Of a stretch of DNA of 39,840 bases, positions 25,335 through 32,532 are shown one piece after another. Every line of letters starts with the position of its first letter. The first letter of the stretch is position 1. The position numbers were made by a program, and so were the translations under genes. The DNA is from Hellea sp. Its GTDB lineage: Bacteria; Pseudomonadota; Alphaproteobacteria; Caulobacterales; Maricaulaceae. A model generated the notes under the pieces. That model saw only the letters and a program-made list of their open reading frames with translations. It made no database searches and was not told the origin of the DNA. The stretch is from the NCBI GenBank assembly GCA_020627655.1, contig JAHDGM010000023.1, positions 1 to 39,840 of the forward strand, written 5' to 3'.

Positions 25335-25688
25335 GTGCATAAACTGCTTTGGGCAAAATCCATCGATAATAAATGGCTAAACCTGTCTAATCTGGATGTG
25401 ACCAACCTGCATGCAACAGGTGTTTATGTTATCTGGCACGGCGGACAAAACCCGCGCGTTGTTCGGGTTGGACAAGGCAATATAGCAGCCAGACTTGCTG
25501 CCCACAGACTTAATCATCAAATCATGCGCTTTACAGATAGCGGCCCGATGATGGTTACCTGGGCCGAAGTTGAAAACCAGATCACACGGGACGGCATTGA
25601 GACTTATCTTATCAAACAATTCAGCCCAATGATTAAAGACCAAACGCCAGACGCAACTCCGATCCCCGTCAGCTCACCATTTGTATAG
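25335..25688 (+). CDS. GIY-YIG nuclease-like protein with altered YIG
   Basis: A 117-residue protein whose middle follows the GIY-YIG nuclease fold: GVYVIW (29-34, the GIY strand), RVVRVGQG (41-48, the YIG strand), Arg53, His57 and Glu89 in GIETYLIKQFSP. These are the positions of the catalytic Arg and Glu in the family. The tyrosine of YIG is replaced by Arg44, so activity is uncertain. There is no extra DNA-binding domain. Translation starts at GTG 25335 with GGGAG 9 nt upstream. Neighbours give no clue to a target. Confidence 0.62.
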   Translation: MHKLLWAKSIDNKWLNLSNLDVTNLHATGVYVIWHGGQNPRVVRVGQGNIAARLAAHRLNHQIMRFTDSGPMMVTWAEVENQITRDGIETYLIKQFSPMIKDQTPDATPIPVSSPFV

Positions 25689-25690
25689 CT

Positions 25691-25957
25691 TTAGGCTGGC
25701 AGATTAGTCAGCGGATCTGAGTCTGCCTTTTTACGATATGATGTAATATCGACTATGTTTTCGGATTTTTCTCTGTTCTCAATGGGCTCATCGCTCAAGC
25801 CCGGCGTATAAGCCGTACTCGCTTCCAAACCTTCCGATAGCTCATGCGCTATCTCGGCCAGTAATTTGAGTTTGTGGAAAGTCCAGGGAGGCTCTTCCCC
25901 CGAAGCCACCCTGGATTGCGCCCAGTCCCCCACCGTTTGTAACGTTTGCTTATCCAT
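25691..25957 (-). CDS. Unknown 88-residue soluble protein
   Basis: Starting at ATG 25957, the product has an amphipathic helical N-terminal half (QTVGDWAQSRVASGEEPPWTFHKLKLLAEIAHELSEG region) and an acidic, probably disordered C-terminal half ending SYRKKADSDPLTNLPA. No membrane segment and no family recognised. It converges with the GIY-YIG-like gene with two bases between the stops. The ribosome site is weak. Confidence 0.55.
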   Translation of the reverse strand: MDKQTLQTVGDWAQSRVASGEEPPWTFHKLKLLAEIAHELSEGLEASTAYTPGLSDEPIENREKSENIVDITSYRKKADSDPLTNLPA

Positions 25958-26156
25958 GATCAAACTCTAACAGAGACACTTTGAAATCCCGTTAAAGCCG
26001 GTTTTACCAAATCCTAACCATAAACCAGCGAAATCACCCAAAAACCGTTAAAATCCGTAAACACATTTCGTAATATTTTTTACACGGTTTCAACTCGACT
26101 TTCGTAAAAAAGGCTCATCAACACATTTTGGGAATTAGGGAAATAGTGGGATAAAA

Positions 26157-26435
26157 ATGGGAAAGTTTTTAAAACTATTATTGGGAGCTGCCATAGTTGC
26201 GGGAACAACTAGTCCAGCCTCTGCAGAAACAGCGCAAAACGCCGAAATAAAGAAACCGGTTGTTCGAAAAGTCATTAAGGTAAAGCAAAAAGCCCCTACA
26301 GTAATGATGAAGCACAGATCCGTTGTCTATAAACCTTCGGCGCATTGGTCTACTGAACAACGATCCGCCGTTAAGATCATTCGTCCGAATTTAAGTTCGT
26401 CAACAACAATGCCGAACTTATACAGAAAGCCATAA
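26157..26435 (+). CDS. Small secreted basic protein
   Basis: A 92-residue protein with a clear signal peptide (MGKFLKLLLGAAIVAGTTSPASA, cleaved before Glu24) and a mature part of about 69 residues rich in Lys and Arg (KKPVVRKVIKVKQKAP), lacking Cys. No family recognised. It is a single-gene transcript, with about 200 bp of A+T-rich upstream DNA (25958-26156, without a convincing promoter) and its own strong terminator at 26471-26500. Confidence 0.6.
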   Translation: MGKFLKLLLGAAIVAGTTSPASAETAQNAEIKKPVVRKVIKVKQKAPTVMMKHRSVVYKPSAHWSTEQRSAVKIIRPNLSSSTTMPNLYRKP

Positions 26436-26470
26436 AGTTTCATATCTCTCCAACCTAGAGACAACAAACT

Positions 26471-26500
26471 GGGGAGGATGTGGGGCCCTCCCGTTTTTTT
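26471..26500 (+). terminator. Terminator after the small secreted protein
   Basis: GGGAGG (26472-26477) pairs with CCTCCC (26487-26492), followed by G and seven T. It lies only 14 bp before the ATG of the next + strand gene at 26515. Confidence 0.8.
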
Positions 26501-26514
26501 CTTAGAAAGTCTAT

Positions 26515-26820
26515 ATGCCTACAACCCGCAATTTGGGGCGCGGAGATAGCCAAGCCATCAGAGCCAGCGATATAATTGAGCGCGTTTATGAGGTTGTCCG
26601 TGACTTATCAAATGCGCCAGAAGAATCCACAAAAGACCTAAGCCTGAAAGCAGCTGAAATAGCGAGATTTCAACAACCTTTTGATCATACCGAAACAGAA
26701 TTGCACGGTCTGCTTATAGATCGCCGCGCAGATTGGTTCATTTGCATCCAGGCCTGGGCATTACTGGCAGATATGCGCTCACACATCAATTTAACTGCAA
26801 ATCCGGATAATCAGACATAA
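26515..26820 (+). CDS. Unknown 101-residue protein
   Basis: A soluble, mainly helical protein (DIIERVYEVVRDLSN, LKAAEIARF, TETELHGLLIDRRADWFICIQAWALLADM). No family recognised. The ATG has no good ribosome site (only TAGAAAG) and the upstream terminator ends 14 bp before it, leaving no space for a separate promoter with a normal leader. Expression would need read-through, a leaderless start, or a later start codon. Codon use looks similar to its neighbours, which favours a real gene. Confidence 0.5.
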   Translation: MPTTRNLGRGDSQAIRASDIIERVYEVVRDLSNAPEESTKDLSLKAAEIARFQQPFDHTETELHGLLIDRRADWFICIQAWALLADMRSHINLTANPDNQT

Positions 26821-26840
26821 AAAAACCCCGCCAAAAAGAG

Positions 26841-27059
26841 TTATACAAACCCTTTGAACTTGTCCTTGAAACGTGACACACGTCCACCGCGGTCCATAAG
26901 ACGCTGATCTCCGCCCGTCCAGGCCGGGTGAGATTTGCTATCAATATCAAGCACCAGACGATCGCCTTCTTTTCCATAAGTCGAACGTGTCTGATATTCG
27001 GTACCATCCACCATTTGGACGGTAATCATGTGATAATCCGGATGTATATCCTTTTTCAT
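26841..27059 (-). CDS. rpmE: 50S ribosomal protein L31
   Basis: L31 of 72 residues, starting [10 protein letters not shown] and continuing through HPAWTGG and RVSRFKDKF. It lacks the Cys-x2-Cys zinc ligands, as usual for alphaproteobacterial L31. The ATG at 27059 has AGGAG 7 nt upstream; the longer frame to 27095 contains that ribosome site and is not used. L31 sits at the subunit interface of the ribosome. Confidence 0.95.
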   Translation of the reverse strand: MKKDIHPDYHMITVQMVDGTEYQTRSTYGKEGDRLVLDIDSKSHPAWTGGDQRLMDRGGRVSRFKDKFKGFV

Positions 27060-27372
27060 CGTTTTACTCCTGCCCGCATCACGGGTCGCTTCCACGGGGT
27101 TGCTTTATATGGTCACCCGCTCATACAGGCGGGGTCTATAATCAGCGACAGATGATGGGTCAAGTCAGATTCACGCTCCAATAGGCCCTAAACCCCCTAA
27201 AAAACCTTACTTACAATTCATTAACATTCATCTGGCGTTTAGGTGGTAAGCGCGATAGAGTAAATACAAGCTGAAACTTGGGAGGAGTCGTTCTGCCAGA
27301 ACAGACCGCATCCGGCTGAAGCTTTGTGGACTATGAACAATTTTATATTGCTAAATAAAAGGGAGCTTTCAA
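27060..27372. other. Divergent control region rpmE/DUF2853
   Basis: This 313-bp gap holds the rpmE promoter (see 27135-27163), a short CCCG/CGGG hairpin just before the rpmE ribosome site, and a long upstream region for the DUF2853 gene. The latter includes the inverted repeat GTTCT/AGAAC (27290-27302). No gene is evident in it. Confidence 0.55.
27135..27163 (-). promoter_or_regulatory. rpmE promoter
   Basis: On the minus strand TTGACC (27158-27163), a 17-bp spacer and TATAGA (27135-27140) form one of the best consensus promoters in the window. The start near 27128 gives a leader of about 70 nt that can fold a small hairpin before the ribosome site. Confidence 0.7.
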
Positions 27373-27714
27373 ATGAGCAAACGCGACGAATTAATTGAAA
27401 AATATGCAGATGATCTGAAAAACAAAATCGGTGTCACACCGGATATGGACTTGCTGCGTAAAGTGACTATCGGCTGCGGCCCTTCTATCTATAATCGTGA
27501 CTCATCAACAGTTTCTGCTTCAGACGCTTCTGAGCTTGAAACAGTCAAGAACAACTACCTGATCAAAAAGCTCGGCCTGTCAGACGGCCCAAAGCTGGAC
27601 GAGGCTATCGCATCTGTCATGGATAAGTATGGCAAGTCCGAGCGCAACAAATTCCGCGCTGTTGTTTACTATCTTCTCTGCCAACACTTCGGCAAAGAGT
27701 CAGTTTACAAATAG
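27373..27714 (+). CDS. DUF2853 family protein
   Basis: A 113-residue soluble protein with the DUF2853 pattern: YADDLKNKIGV, then YNRDSSTVSASDASELETVKNNYLIKKLGL, and the terminal FRAVVYYLLCQHFGKESVY. The family is small, helical and of unknown function, common in alphaproteobacteria and Bacteroidetes. The ribosome site GGGAG is 8 nt before the ATG. The leader may be long (about 100 nt). It ends in its own terminator. Confidence 0.82.
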   Translation: MSKRDELIEKYADDLKNKIGVTPDMDLLRKVTIGCGPSIYNRDSSTVSASDASELETVKNNYLIKKLGLSDGPKLDEAIASVMDKYGKSERNKFRAVVYYLLCQHFGKESVYK

Positions 27715-27730
27715 ACTTTCTGAATATTGG

Positions 27731-27758
27731 AAAACCCGGCCTTTTAGCCGGGTTTTTT
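27731..27758 (+). terminator. Terminator after DUF2853
   Basis: AACCCGGC (27733-27740) pairs with GCCGGGTT (27747-27754) around a 6-nt loop, followed by T residues. It separates the gene from the convergent suhB. Confidence 0.88.
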
Positions 27759-27782
27759 GATGCCTGATGCAGAGTAAAATCT

Positions 27783-28604
27783 CTAGTCAAAGGCCACGCT
27801 TTCTTTCAGACGCGGCATGAGCGCTTCATTGGTGCAGATAATATCGCCGGTTTCCATAACGTCACCACCGCTTAAGCTTTCAACCAGCATATCAGCCTCG
27901 CGGGCAATCAATACGCCTGCCGCAATGTCCCAGACAGCCAGTCCACGCTCCCAAAACCCATCATAGCGGCCGGCGGCCGTCCACGCCAGATCCAGAGACG
28001 CCGCGCCCAATCGGCGGACACCGGCGGATGCGCCCATAACCCTGTGCAGTTCTTTTAACAGGCGTGCATGTCCGGGCCGCCCTAAAAACGGAATACCCGT
28101 GGCAAATAGAGAGCTGTCAAACAGATCTCTTCGGGTCGGCCGCAAACGACGGTCAGCGCCGCCCAGCCGCCCATCATTTAAAAACGCACCCTTCCCGGCT
28201 TCAGCGAAAAACATTTCGTCTGTAACAGGGTTATAAACCAGGCCCGCAACCAGTTCCGGCGTGCCTTCCAGGTTACGCTCCAGCGCAATCGAAATAGCAA
28301 AATGCGGAATGCCGTGCAGAAAATTCGTAGTCCCGTCCAGCGGATCAACAATAAAACGGTGGGTTTTATCCGTCCCCTCACGAACGCCGCTCTCTTCCAT
28401 CAAGAAACCATAACCGGGACGGGCCTCAGCCAGAACATCGTAAATGACCTCTTCAGCCTTTTGATCGGCCTTGCTGACGAAATCCGCAGGCCCCTTACGC
28501 GAAACCTGTAGATTTTCAACTTCGCCGAAATCACGCAAAAGACCACGCGACGCCTTACGCGCCGCCTTTTGCATAACGGTCATGATGGGGGAATAGGTTT
28601 GCAT
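27783..28604 (-). CDS. suhB: Inositol monophosphatase family protein SuhB
   Basis: A 273-residue Mg-dependent phosphatase of the inositol-monophosphatase family. Metal ligands are visible: Glu70 in MEES, Asp87 and Asp90 in IVDPLDGTTNF, and Asp226 in VWDIAAG. SuhB proteins hydrolyse inositol phosphates and in E. coli also act with Nus factors on rRNA antitermination; only the enzyme role is clear from sequence. It starts 4 bp after efp, so the two share an operon, a pairing common in alphaproteobacteria. Confidence 0.92.
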   Translation of the reverse strand: MQTYSPIMTVMQKAARKASRGLLRDFGEVENLQVSRKGPADFVSKADQKAEEVIYDVLAEARPGYGFLMEESGVREGTDKTHRFIVDPLDGTTNFLHGIPHFAISIALERNLEGTPELVAGLVYNPVTDEMFFAEAGKGAFLNDGRLGGADRRLRPTRRDLFDSSLFATGIPFLGRPGHARLLKELHRVMGASAGVRRLGAASLDLAWTAAGRYDGFWERGLAVWDIAAGVLIAREADMLVESLSGGDVMETGDIICTNEALMPRLKESVAFD

Positions 28605-28608
28605 GGAC

Positions 28609-29172
28609 TTAGTCTGCCCGTTTCACATAAGAGCCGTCTTCTGTGTTGATAATCAGGCGCTCACCCGCATCAATAAAAGGCGGCACAGTTGTGCGTACAT
28701 CATTTTCCAAAATGGCCGGCTTATAGGAATTGGCCGCGGTCTGGCCTTTAACAACAGGCTCTGTCTCTTTAACTGCCAGGATAACCTGCTCGGGCAGAGA
28801 CACGCTAATGGGCTTGTCCTCATAGAACTCCAGCTCAACTGACATACCGTCGGTTAAATAAACGGCCCTGTCACCGACAAAATCCGCCTCCAGATTGATC
28901 TGCTCATAGTTTTCAGCGTTCATGAAAACCAGCATTTCACCATCGGCGTAAAGATAAGTATGGGTCTTTTGATCCAGACGCACACGCTCAACGGTTTCGG
29001 CAGCGCGAAAACGCTCATTAAGCTTGCGCCCATCAATCAGGTTCTTAAGCTCCACCTGATTAAAGGCGCCGCCCTTACCCGGTTTTACCGCATGGCATTT
29101 AACCGCAACCCACAGCCCGTCCTGATGCTTGATGATATTACCCGGCTTAATCTCGTTACCGTTCATTTTCAT
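28609..29172 (-). CDS. efp: Elongation factor P
   Basis: EF-P of 187 residues relieves ribosome stalling at polyproline. It has three beta domains; the tip loop reads VKPGKGGAF with Lys33 at the position that is beta-lysylated in E. coli (Lys34). The other family marks are [22 protein letters not shown] and the C-terminal TGEGRLI-like [21 protein letters not shown] lies 8 nt before the ATG. No epmA or epmB is in the window. Confidence 0.96.
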   Translation of the reverse strand: MKMNGNEIKPGNIIKHQDGLWVAVKCHAVKPGKGGAFNQVELKNLIDGRKLNERFRAAETVERVRLDQKTHTYLYADGEMLVFMNAENYEQINLEADFVGDRAVYLTDGMSVELEFYEDKPISVSLPEQVILAVKETEPVVKGQTAANSYKPAILENDVRTTVPPFIDAGERLIINTEDGSYVKRAD

Positions 29173-29261
29173 GGAAATGCTCCGTAAATTTGGCGGCTTC
29201 TAACAGGGGGGCGGCACAGCCGCAAGAGCGTATCTGTGCACTTACACTGCGCGTATAGCCG

Positions 29262-30326
29262 TTATCGCTGGGCCAGAGCCTTACGCATCTCCGGGATCCA
29301 GCGCTCAGATGCCAGATCATAGGCGGCAAAGCCTGTACCCCATTCCCAATAACACCAGCCAATATCCCGGGCCTCGGCGGCGCGGCGCACGGCTTCGGCC
29401 CAGCGGGCACGGCTCGCCGGATCGGCTTTATTAATCACGCCAAATTCACCCAGCAAAATGGGCATGCCTGACTTATCGCGCCACTGCGCGGCCTGATCCA
29501 TATCCCGGGACAGAGCGGCTCGTTCGGCCTGACTGCCGCGCCAGCTTACCCCAAGGGGTAAATCTTCAGGCATCCAGGTCGCGCCCTGATGGGTCAGCTC
29601 AAAGGGATCATAATAATGAAATGTGGTCATGATCCGAGGCCCCTTTGGCGGCGTACTTTCCATTAACGCGTCCAGCGAGCCCCATCCGGCCGACCCTATA
29701 ATCACCCAGCGGTTTGGATTATGCTGACGCACAATTTTCAAAAGACGGCGGTTCAGGGCGTCCGTGCGCGCTACGGTCATTTTGTCATTAGGCTCGTTTA
29801 ATAGCTCGAACATCAGGCTCTGCGGCGCCCTCGCATAGTGATAGGATAATTGCCTCCAGATCGCCTCAAGACGGGCCTCATGGGCGTCCGGGTTTTTCAT
29901 CAACTCTTCATAGTGATGCACATTAATGATCAGTTGCAGGCCTTCCAGCGAAGCCCAATCGACAATCTGGTCAACCCGGCGCAAAAACTCTGGCGATATG
30001 CGATAGGGCGCGCGGACATCCGTATGGGCGGAAAATTTAATGGGGACGCGAACCGTATCAAAGCCGGCCTGCTTTAAGCGCCTGAAATCCTCTCGCCGGA
30101 CCGTATAGCCCCATTCGCCCTCGCGCGGAGCTTCGAGCGCGCCGCCCATATTCATACAGGCCCGGATGGGCGAAGATGGGCTCTGCATACCGCGCAGACC
30201 GTTTTGCGCTCCGTTCTGGGCTAATGCCTGATCCTCACCGCCCGGCGCGCCCATAAACAGGCTCAGCGCCAAAAGACCCGCCGCTGCAATGGTCCCCAAT
30301 ATAAGATATTTCAAAGCTTTTCCCAT
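29262..30326 (-). CDS. Secreted glycoside hydrolase family 5 (cellulase-like)
   Basis: A 354-residue exported GH5-type glycosidase. The N-terminal hydrophobic segment (about residues 5-26) is a signal peptide or anchor, with ALA before a Gln/Asn-rich linker. MGGALEAPREGEWGY opens the barrel; the acid/base Glu178 is in LLNEPND and the nucleophile Glu294 in LLGEFGV, with Arg and His residues in VRVPIKF and INVHH as expected. It should hydrolyse a beta-1,4- or beta-1,3-glucan or mannan; subfamily not determined. The start at ATG 30326 is preferred over GTG 30332. The gene is markedly G+C-rich compared with the adjoining 30.3-32.3 kb. Confidence 0.88.
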   Translation of the reverse strand: MGKALKYLILGTIAAAGLLALSLFMGAPGGEDQALAQNGAQNGLRGMQSPSSPIRACMNMGGALEAPREGEWGYTVRREDFRRLKQAGFDTVRVPIKFSAHTDVRAPYRISPEFLRRVDQIVDWASLEGLQLIINVHHYEELMKNPDAHEARLEAIWRQLSYHYARAPQSLMFELLNEPNDKMTVARTDALNRRLLKIVRQHNPNRWVIIGSAGWGSLDALMESTPPKGPRIMTTFHYYDPFELTHQGATWMPEDLPLGVSWRGSQAERAALSRDMDQAAQWRDKSGMPILLGEFGVINKADPASRARWAEAVRRAAEARDIGWCYWEWGTGFAAYDLASERWIPEMRKALAQR

Positions 30327-30776
30327 AATCACCGCCGATTATAGGATAAAAACTTAAACTTGAGCTTAACTGAGCGGCAAAACAATCCTGACACAGCGCA
30401 TTACTCTGGCCTAACAGGCAGACCTCATTAGGCTTAACGCGAATTTCTTGAAGAAAAATATAACCACGAGGTGATTGCAAAAGAGACCAATCCTGAGTGC
30501 AAAGCACCTTTTAGTACTAGCTCAGTTCTAAGGTTTGATGTGACGGCCCATACCAAAGTCATTGAGATCAAAAGGCCTAAAAAGATTTTGGAGAATAATA
30601 TTATGGTTTCTCTAAAACTATCAGTACTTCCTAATAATCGCGATCTTCAAAAGGGTCATGTCCGGGATTGATGCTATCTGTAAAATCATTAAGTCTCTGC
30701 AGCCATAGCCTTGCGGATCGCCCGCATCAAACGCGGCGCTTTTGCACATTAGTTAGTTCGCACGCAGTAACAATAA
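30327..30776. other. Gene-poor A+T-rich stretch with one open fragment
   Basis: About 450 bp with no gene I can support. One + strand frame is open from 30438 to the TGA at 30669-30671 (77 codons; internal GTG at 30471), reading for example EVIAKETNPECKAPF and KVIEIKRPKKILENN. It has no ribosome site or recognised family and may be the 3' remnant of a lost gene. The rest appears to be decayed intergenic DNA. Confidence 0.4.
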
Positions 30777-31130
30777 TTAAGTGCGATAAAACCCCACGCT
30801 TAACTCATCAACTTCTTCATCGTAGAAACTCGTCACTTTATGGTTTTTATATTCTGTGAAGCGAGAGATTGAAATTTCAAGACATTTCGTAATCTCAGAA
30901 GAAAGAGAAAAGAAGTGCGTTTTGACCTCCGAGCTGCTCATAAATTCAGCTTCAGCCGCTCCAGAGAGAAGTATGAAATTACAAAAAAATTGCTTATTCC
31001 TGAGGGACTCATGTGATTCATTAAAACTAAAAGATAGATTAGGCCTATCCAGAAAAAGGAAACCTTCATAATTAATCACAGAGCAATTTATGAATGACAT
31101 TAACCCGGCGGAAAATTTTAGCGCGTCCAC
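30777..31130 (-). CDS. Orphan 117-residue protein, possible immunity protein
   Basis: I chose the GTG at 31130, 6 nt after GAGGAG, rather than the longer frame to 31298, whose extra 56 residues look like non-coding translation. The product (start MDALKFSAGLMSFIN) is rich in Phe and Ser, has no signal peptide or clear membrane helix, and ends DEEVDELSVGFYRT. No family recognised. Size, low G+C and position behind a toxin tip/immunity pair resemble orphan immunity genes that collect downstream of RHS or CDI loci; this role is inference. Confidence 0.5.
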   Translation of the reverse strand: MDALKFSAGLMSFINCSVINYEGFLFLDRPNLSFSFNESHESLRNKQFFCNFILLSGAAEAEFMSSSEVKTHFFSLSSEITKCLEISISRFTEYKNHKVTSFYDEEVDELSVGFYRT

Positions 31131-31345
31131 TATATTCTCCTCGGTTCCACTCGGCCCTCCCACACTAAAGGTGCTCAATACTTTTTTACTTGGTTTAGCT
31201 TGCGTCTTATTTTTTTCTTCATTTTGCGGTCTCCCCTCCTCAGGCTCTGGCTTTCTCCAAGTCAGGTTCTCACAATGCCTTAGCCTGCGAGGGGCCACTT
31301 TGGGGGTCTCGCTTTATCTTGCTCTACATCCAAAATTACCCGACT
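31131..31345. other. Non-coding gap in the toxin island
   Basis: A 215-bp gap with mixed composition. On the minus strand it holds a possible 15-codon frame after GGAGGGGAG that I do not accept as a gene. A GCGAG/CTCGC inverted repeat spans about 31290-31316. Nothing else is recognisable. Confidence 0.35.
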
Positions 31346-31705
31346 TCAGCCAATTTCCCATTCATCAACCTTACAAAGATAACCAATTAATCCAGCACAA
31401 CTTTGCTTAAAAACATCCATGAACTCTTGTTCGTATTCCTCACTCTCTTCATCCATTACCGCTAACGCTTCTTTGTTCCAGTGGTCTCGCGCAGTACCTT
31501 TTGGAAGGTGATCTGTCTGTGAGTCAATTGACGTGATACGAACAAAGTCCTCAATCTCATCACTTAAATTAAACGCATGCCAGTGCTTAATTATCAAACG
31601 ACTTCTTTCTATAATGTCCATACTAGGGTTGTTGTGCTCGGATAACAACGAGACAAGCTCAGATACCAATTCAAACTCATCTTCAATTTTTAGATACAAT
31701 GCCAT
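31346..31705 (-). CDS. Probable immunity protein coupled to a toxin tip
   Basis: A 119-residue acidic, helical, cytoplasmic protein (start MALYLKIEDEFELVSELV, with EESEEYEQEFMDVF near the end). Its ATG overlaps the stop of the upstream RHS-like gene (TAATG), so translation is coupled. This is the layout of polymorphic toxin and immunity pairs, in which the immunity protein is small, acidic and directly downstream. No named Imm family is recognised. Confidence 0.62.
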   Translation of the reverse strand: MALYLKIEDEFELVSELVSLLSEHNNPSMDIIERSRLIIKHWHAFNLSDEIEDFVRITSIDSQTDHLPKGTARDHWNKEALAVMDEESEEYEQEFMDVFKQSCAGLIGYLCKVDEWEIG

Positions 31706-32262
31706 TATTTTTTTGCTCTTTCATTGATAATAGATTTTGGCTCAAAAATCTCTCCCGTTTTCTGATTTTGCACAGCGTGAGTACTCAAACTCATTCCATC
31801 AGGGGTGACATACGCATCGCTACTAACTTTAACATAATCACCAGCCTCACCACCATATGCATCGGCTTTTTGAGCAGCGTCCCTAAAAGTTGTTCCAGAA
31901 GCGCCCCCAGCGATTTCCTTTCCATCACCAAGCCGCTCTTTTCCGCTATCCAGATAGCGAGCAAATACTACTGGCAAATGTGAATTTCCTGGAATACTGA
32001 CATCTACGTGCCTGAATGAAAGCGCTCCTGTGTCAGAACTGATACTGTCACCCAACAAATCTTTGTTGTGTGCACGCAATTCAATATCGACACCTTGATC
32101 ATTATAATCCAAAACATCTATAGGAGAATCAGGTAAAGGTGGAGCGTAACTCCCTCCCCCATATTGGGCGCTCGCTAAAGGCGATGAAAGATCACTTACA
32201 AGTATTAAAAATCCACAGATAAAAATACGAATAAATACAAAAAAAGAAGCGATAGCGCGCAT
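31705..32262 (-). CDS. Miniature RHS-type protein: N-terminal leader joined to a toxin tip
   Basis: A 185-residue exported protein. A signal peptide (about 1-32, ending ASA) is followed by a Gly/Pro-rich lead, then residues 66-104 (HNKDLLGDSISSDTGALSF, VDVSIPGNSHLPVVFARYL), which resemble the N-terminal start of large alphaproteobacterial RHS/YD-repeat proteins. Instead of more than 1000 residues of repeats, the chain goes straight into residues 120-185 (TFRDAAQKADAYGGEAGDYV, GMSLSTHAVQNQKTGEIFEP), a pattern I associate with C-terminal tips of polymorphic toxins. The ribosome site GGGGGAG is good. It is probably the product of an in-frame internal deletion; whether it is functional is unknown. 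Confidence 0.6.
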   Translation of the reverse strand: MRAIASFFVFIRIFICGFLILVSDLSSPLASAQYGGGSYAPPLPDSPIDVLDYNDQGVDIELRAHNKDLLGDSISSDTGALSFRHVDVSIPGNSHLPVVFARYLDSGKERLGDGKEIAGGASGTTFRDAAQKADAYGGEAGDYVKVSSDAYVTPDGMSLSTHAVQNQKTGEIFEPKSIINERAKK

Positions 32263-32532
32263 AACAAAACTCCCCCATGAGTTATTACTTGCTGGCGTCT
32301 AGTATAGGTCGCCAAAGCAGACTAACAACCCCAGATATAATATTTTTGTTGATCAAATTGATCCGGTACTGTTTCTCACCATGATAAAGACTCATTATAA
32401 GGCCACCATACAGGCTGCCGCTTAGTCCCTCCGCTTGACTCTCCTGACAAAGCAAGACATAGGGCTTGTGGGCCGCGCTTCCCACCAAGCGTACTTTAGA
32501 AACGGTACAAAAACGCCGTGTTTGGAGACAAA
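32263..32532. promoter_or_regulatory. Divergent region with serC leader RNA
   Basis: This 270-bp gap lies between the RHS-like gene and serC. On the + strand TTGACT (32435-32440) may be a -35 box, with a weak CATAGG (32458-32463) 17 bp on. Just after it, GCTTGTGGG (32464-32472) pairs with CCCACCAAGC (32481-32490, one bulge), and ACGG/CCGT flanks the ribosome site. A short alphaproteobacterial RNA called the serC motif is known upstream of serC; position and class fit, but I could not run a covariance search. Confidence 0.5.

Noticed and set aside
26821-26845. Terminator for rpmE in the T-rich sequence after its stop
   Set aside because: There is a T run on the minus strand but no stable hairpin before it.
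30354-30370. CtrA-like site TTAA...TTAAC upstream of the GH5 gene
   Set aside because: The two half-sites are 8 nt apart, not the 7 required by the CtrA consensus.
31100-31160. Remnant of a tRNA 3' end in the toxin island (GGTTC followed by CCTCCCAC on the + strand)
   Set aside because: The T-loop and the other arms are missing and no anticodon arm is found; the similarity is too short to support a tRNA fragment.
31180-31240. 15-codon frame on the minus strand after GGAGGGGAG
   Set aside because: Very short, almost only Lys/Arg, no neighbour to couple with; chance open frame in A-rich DNA.
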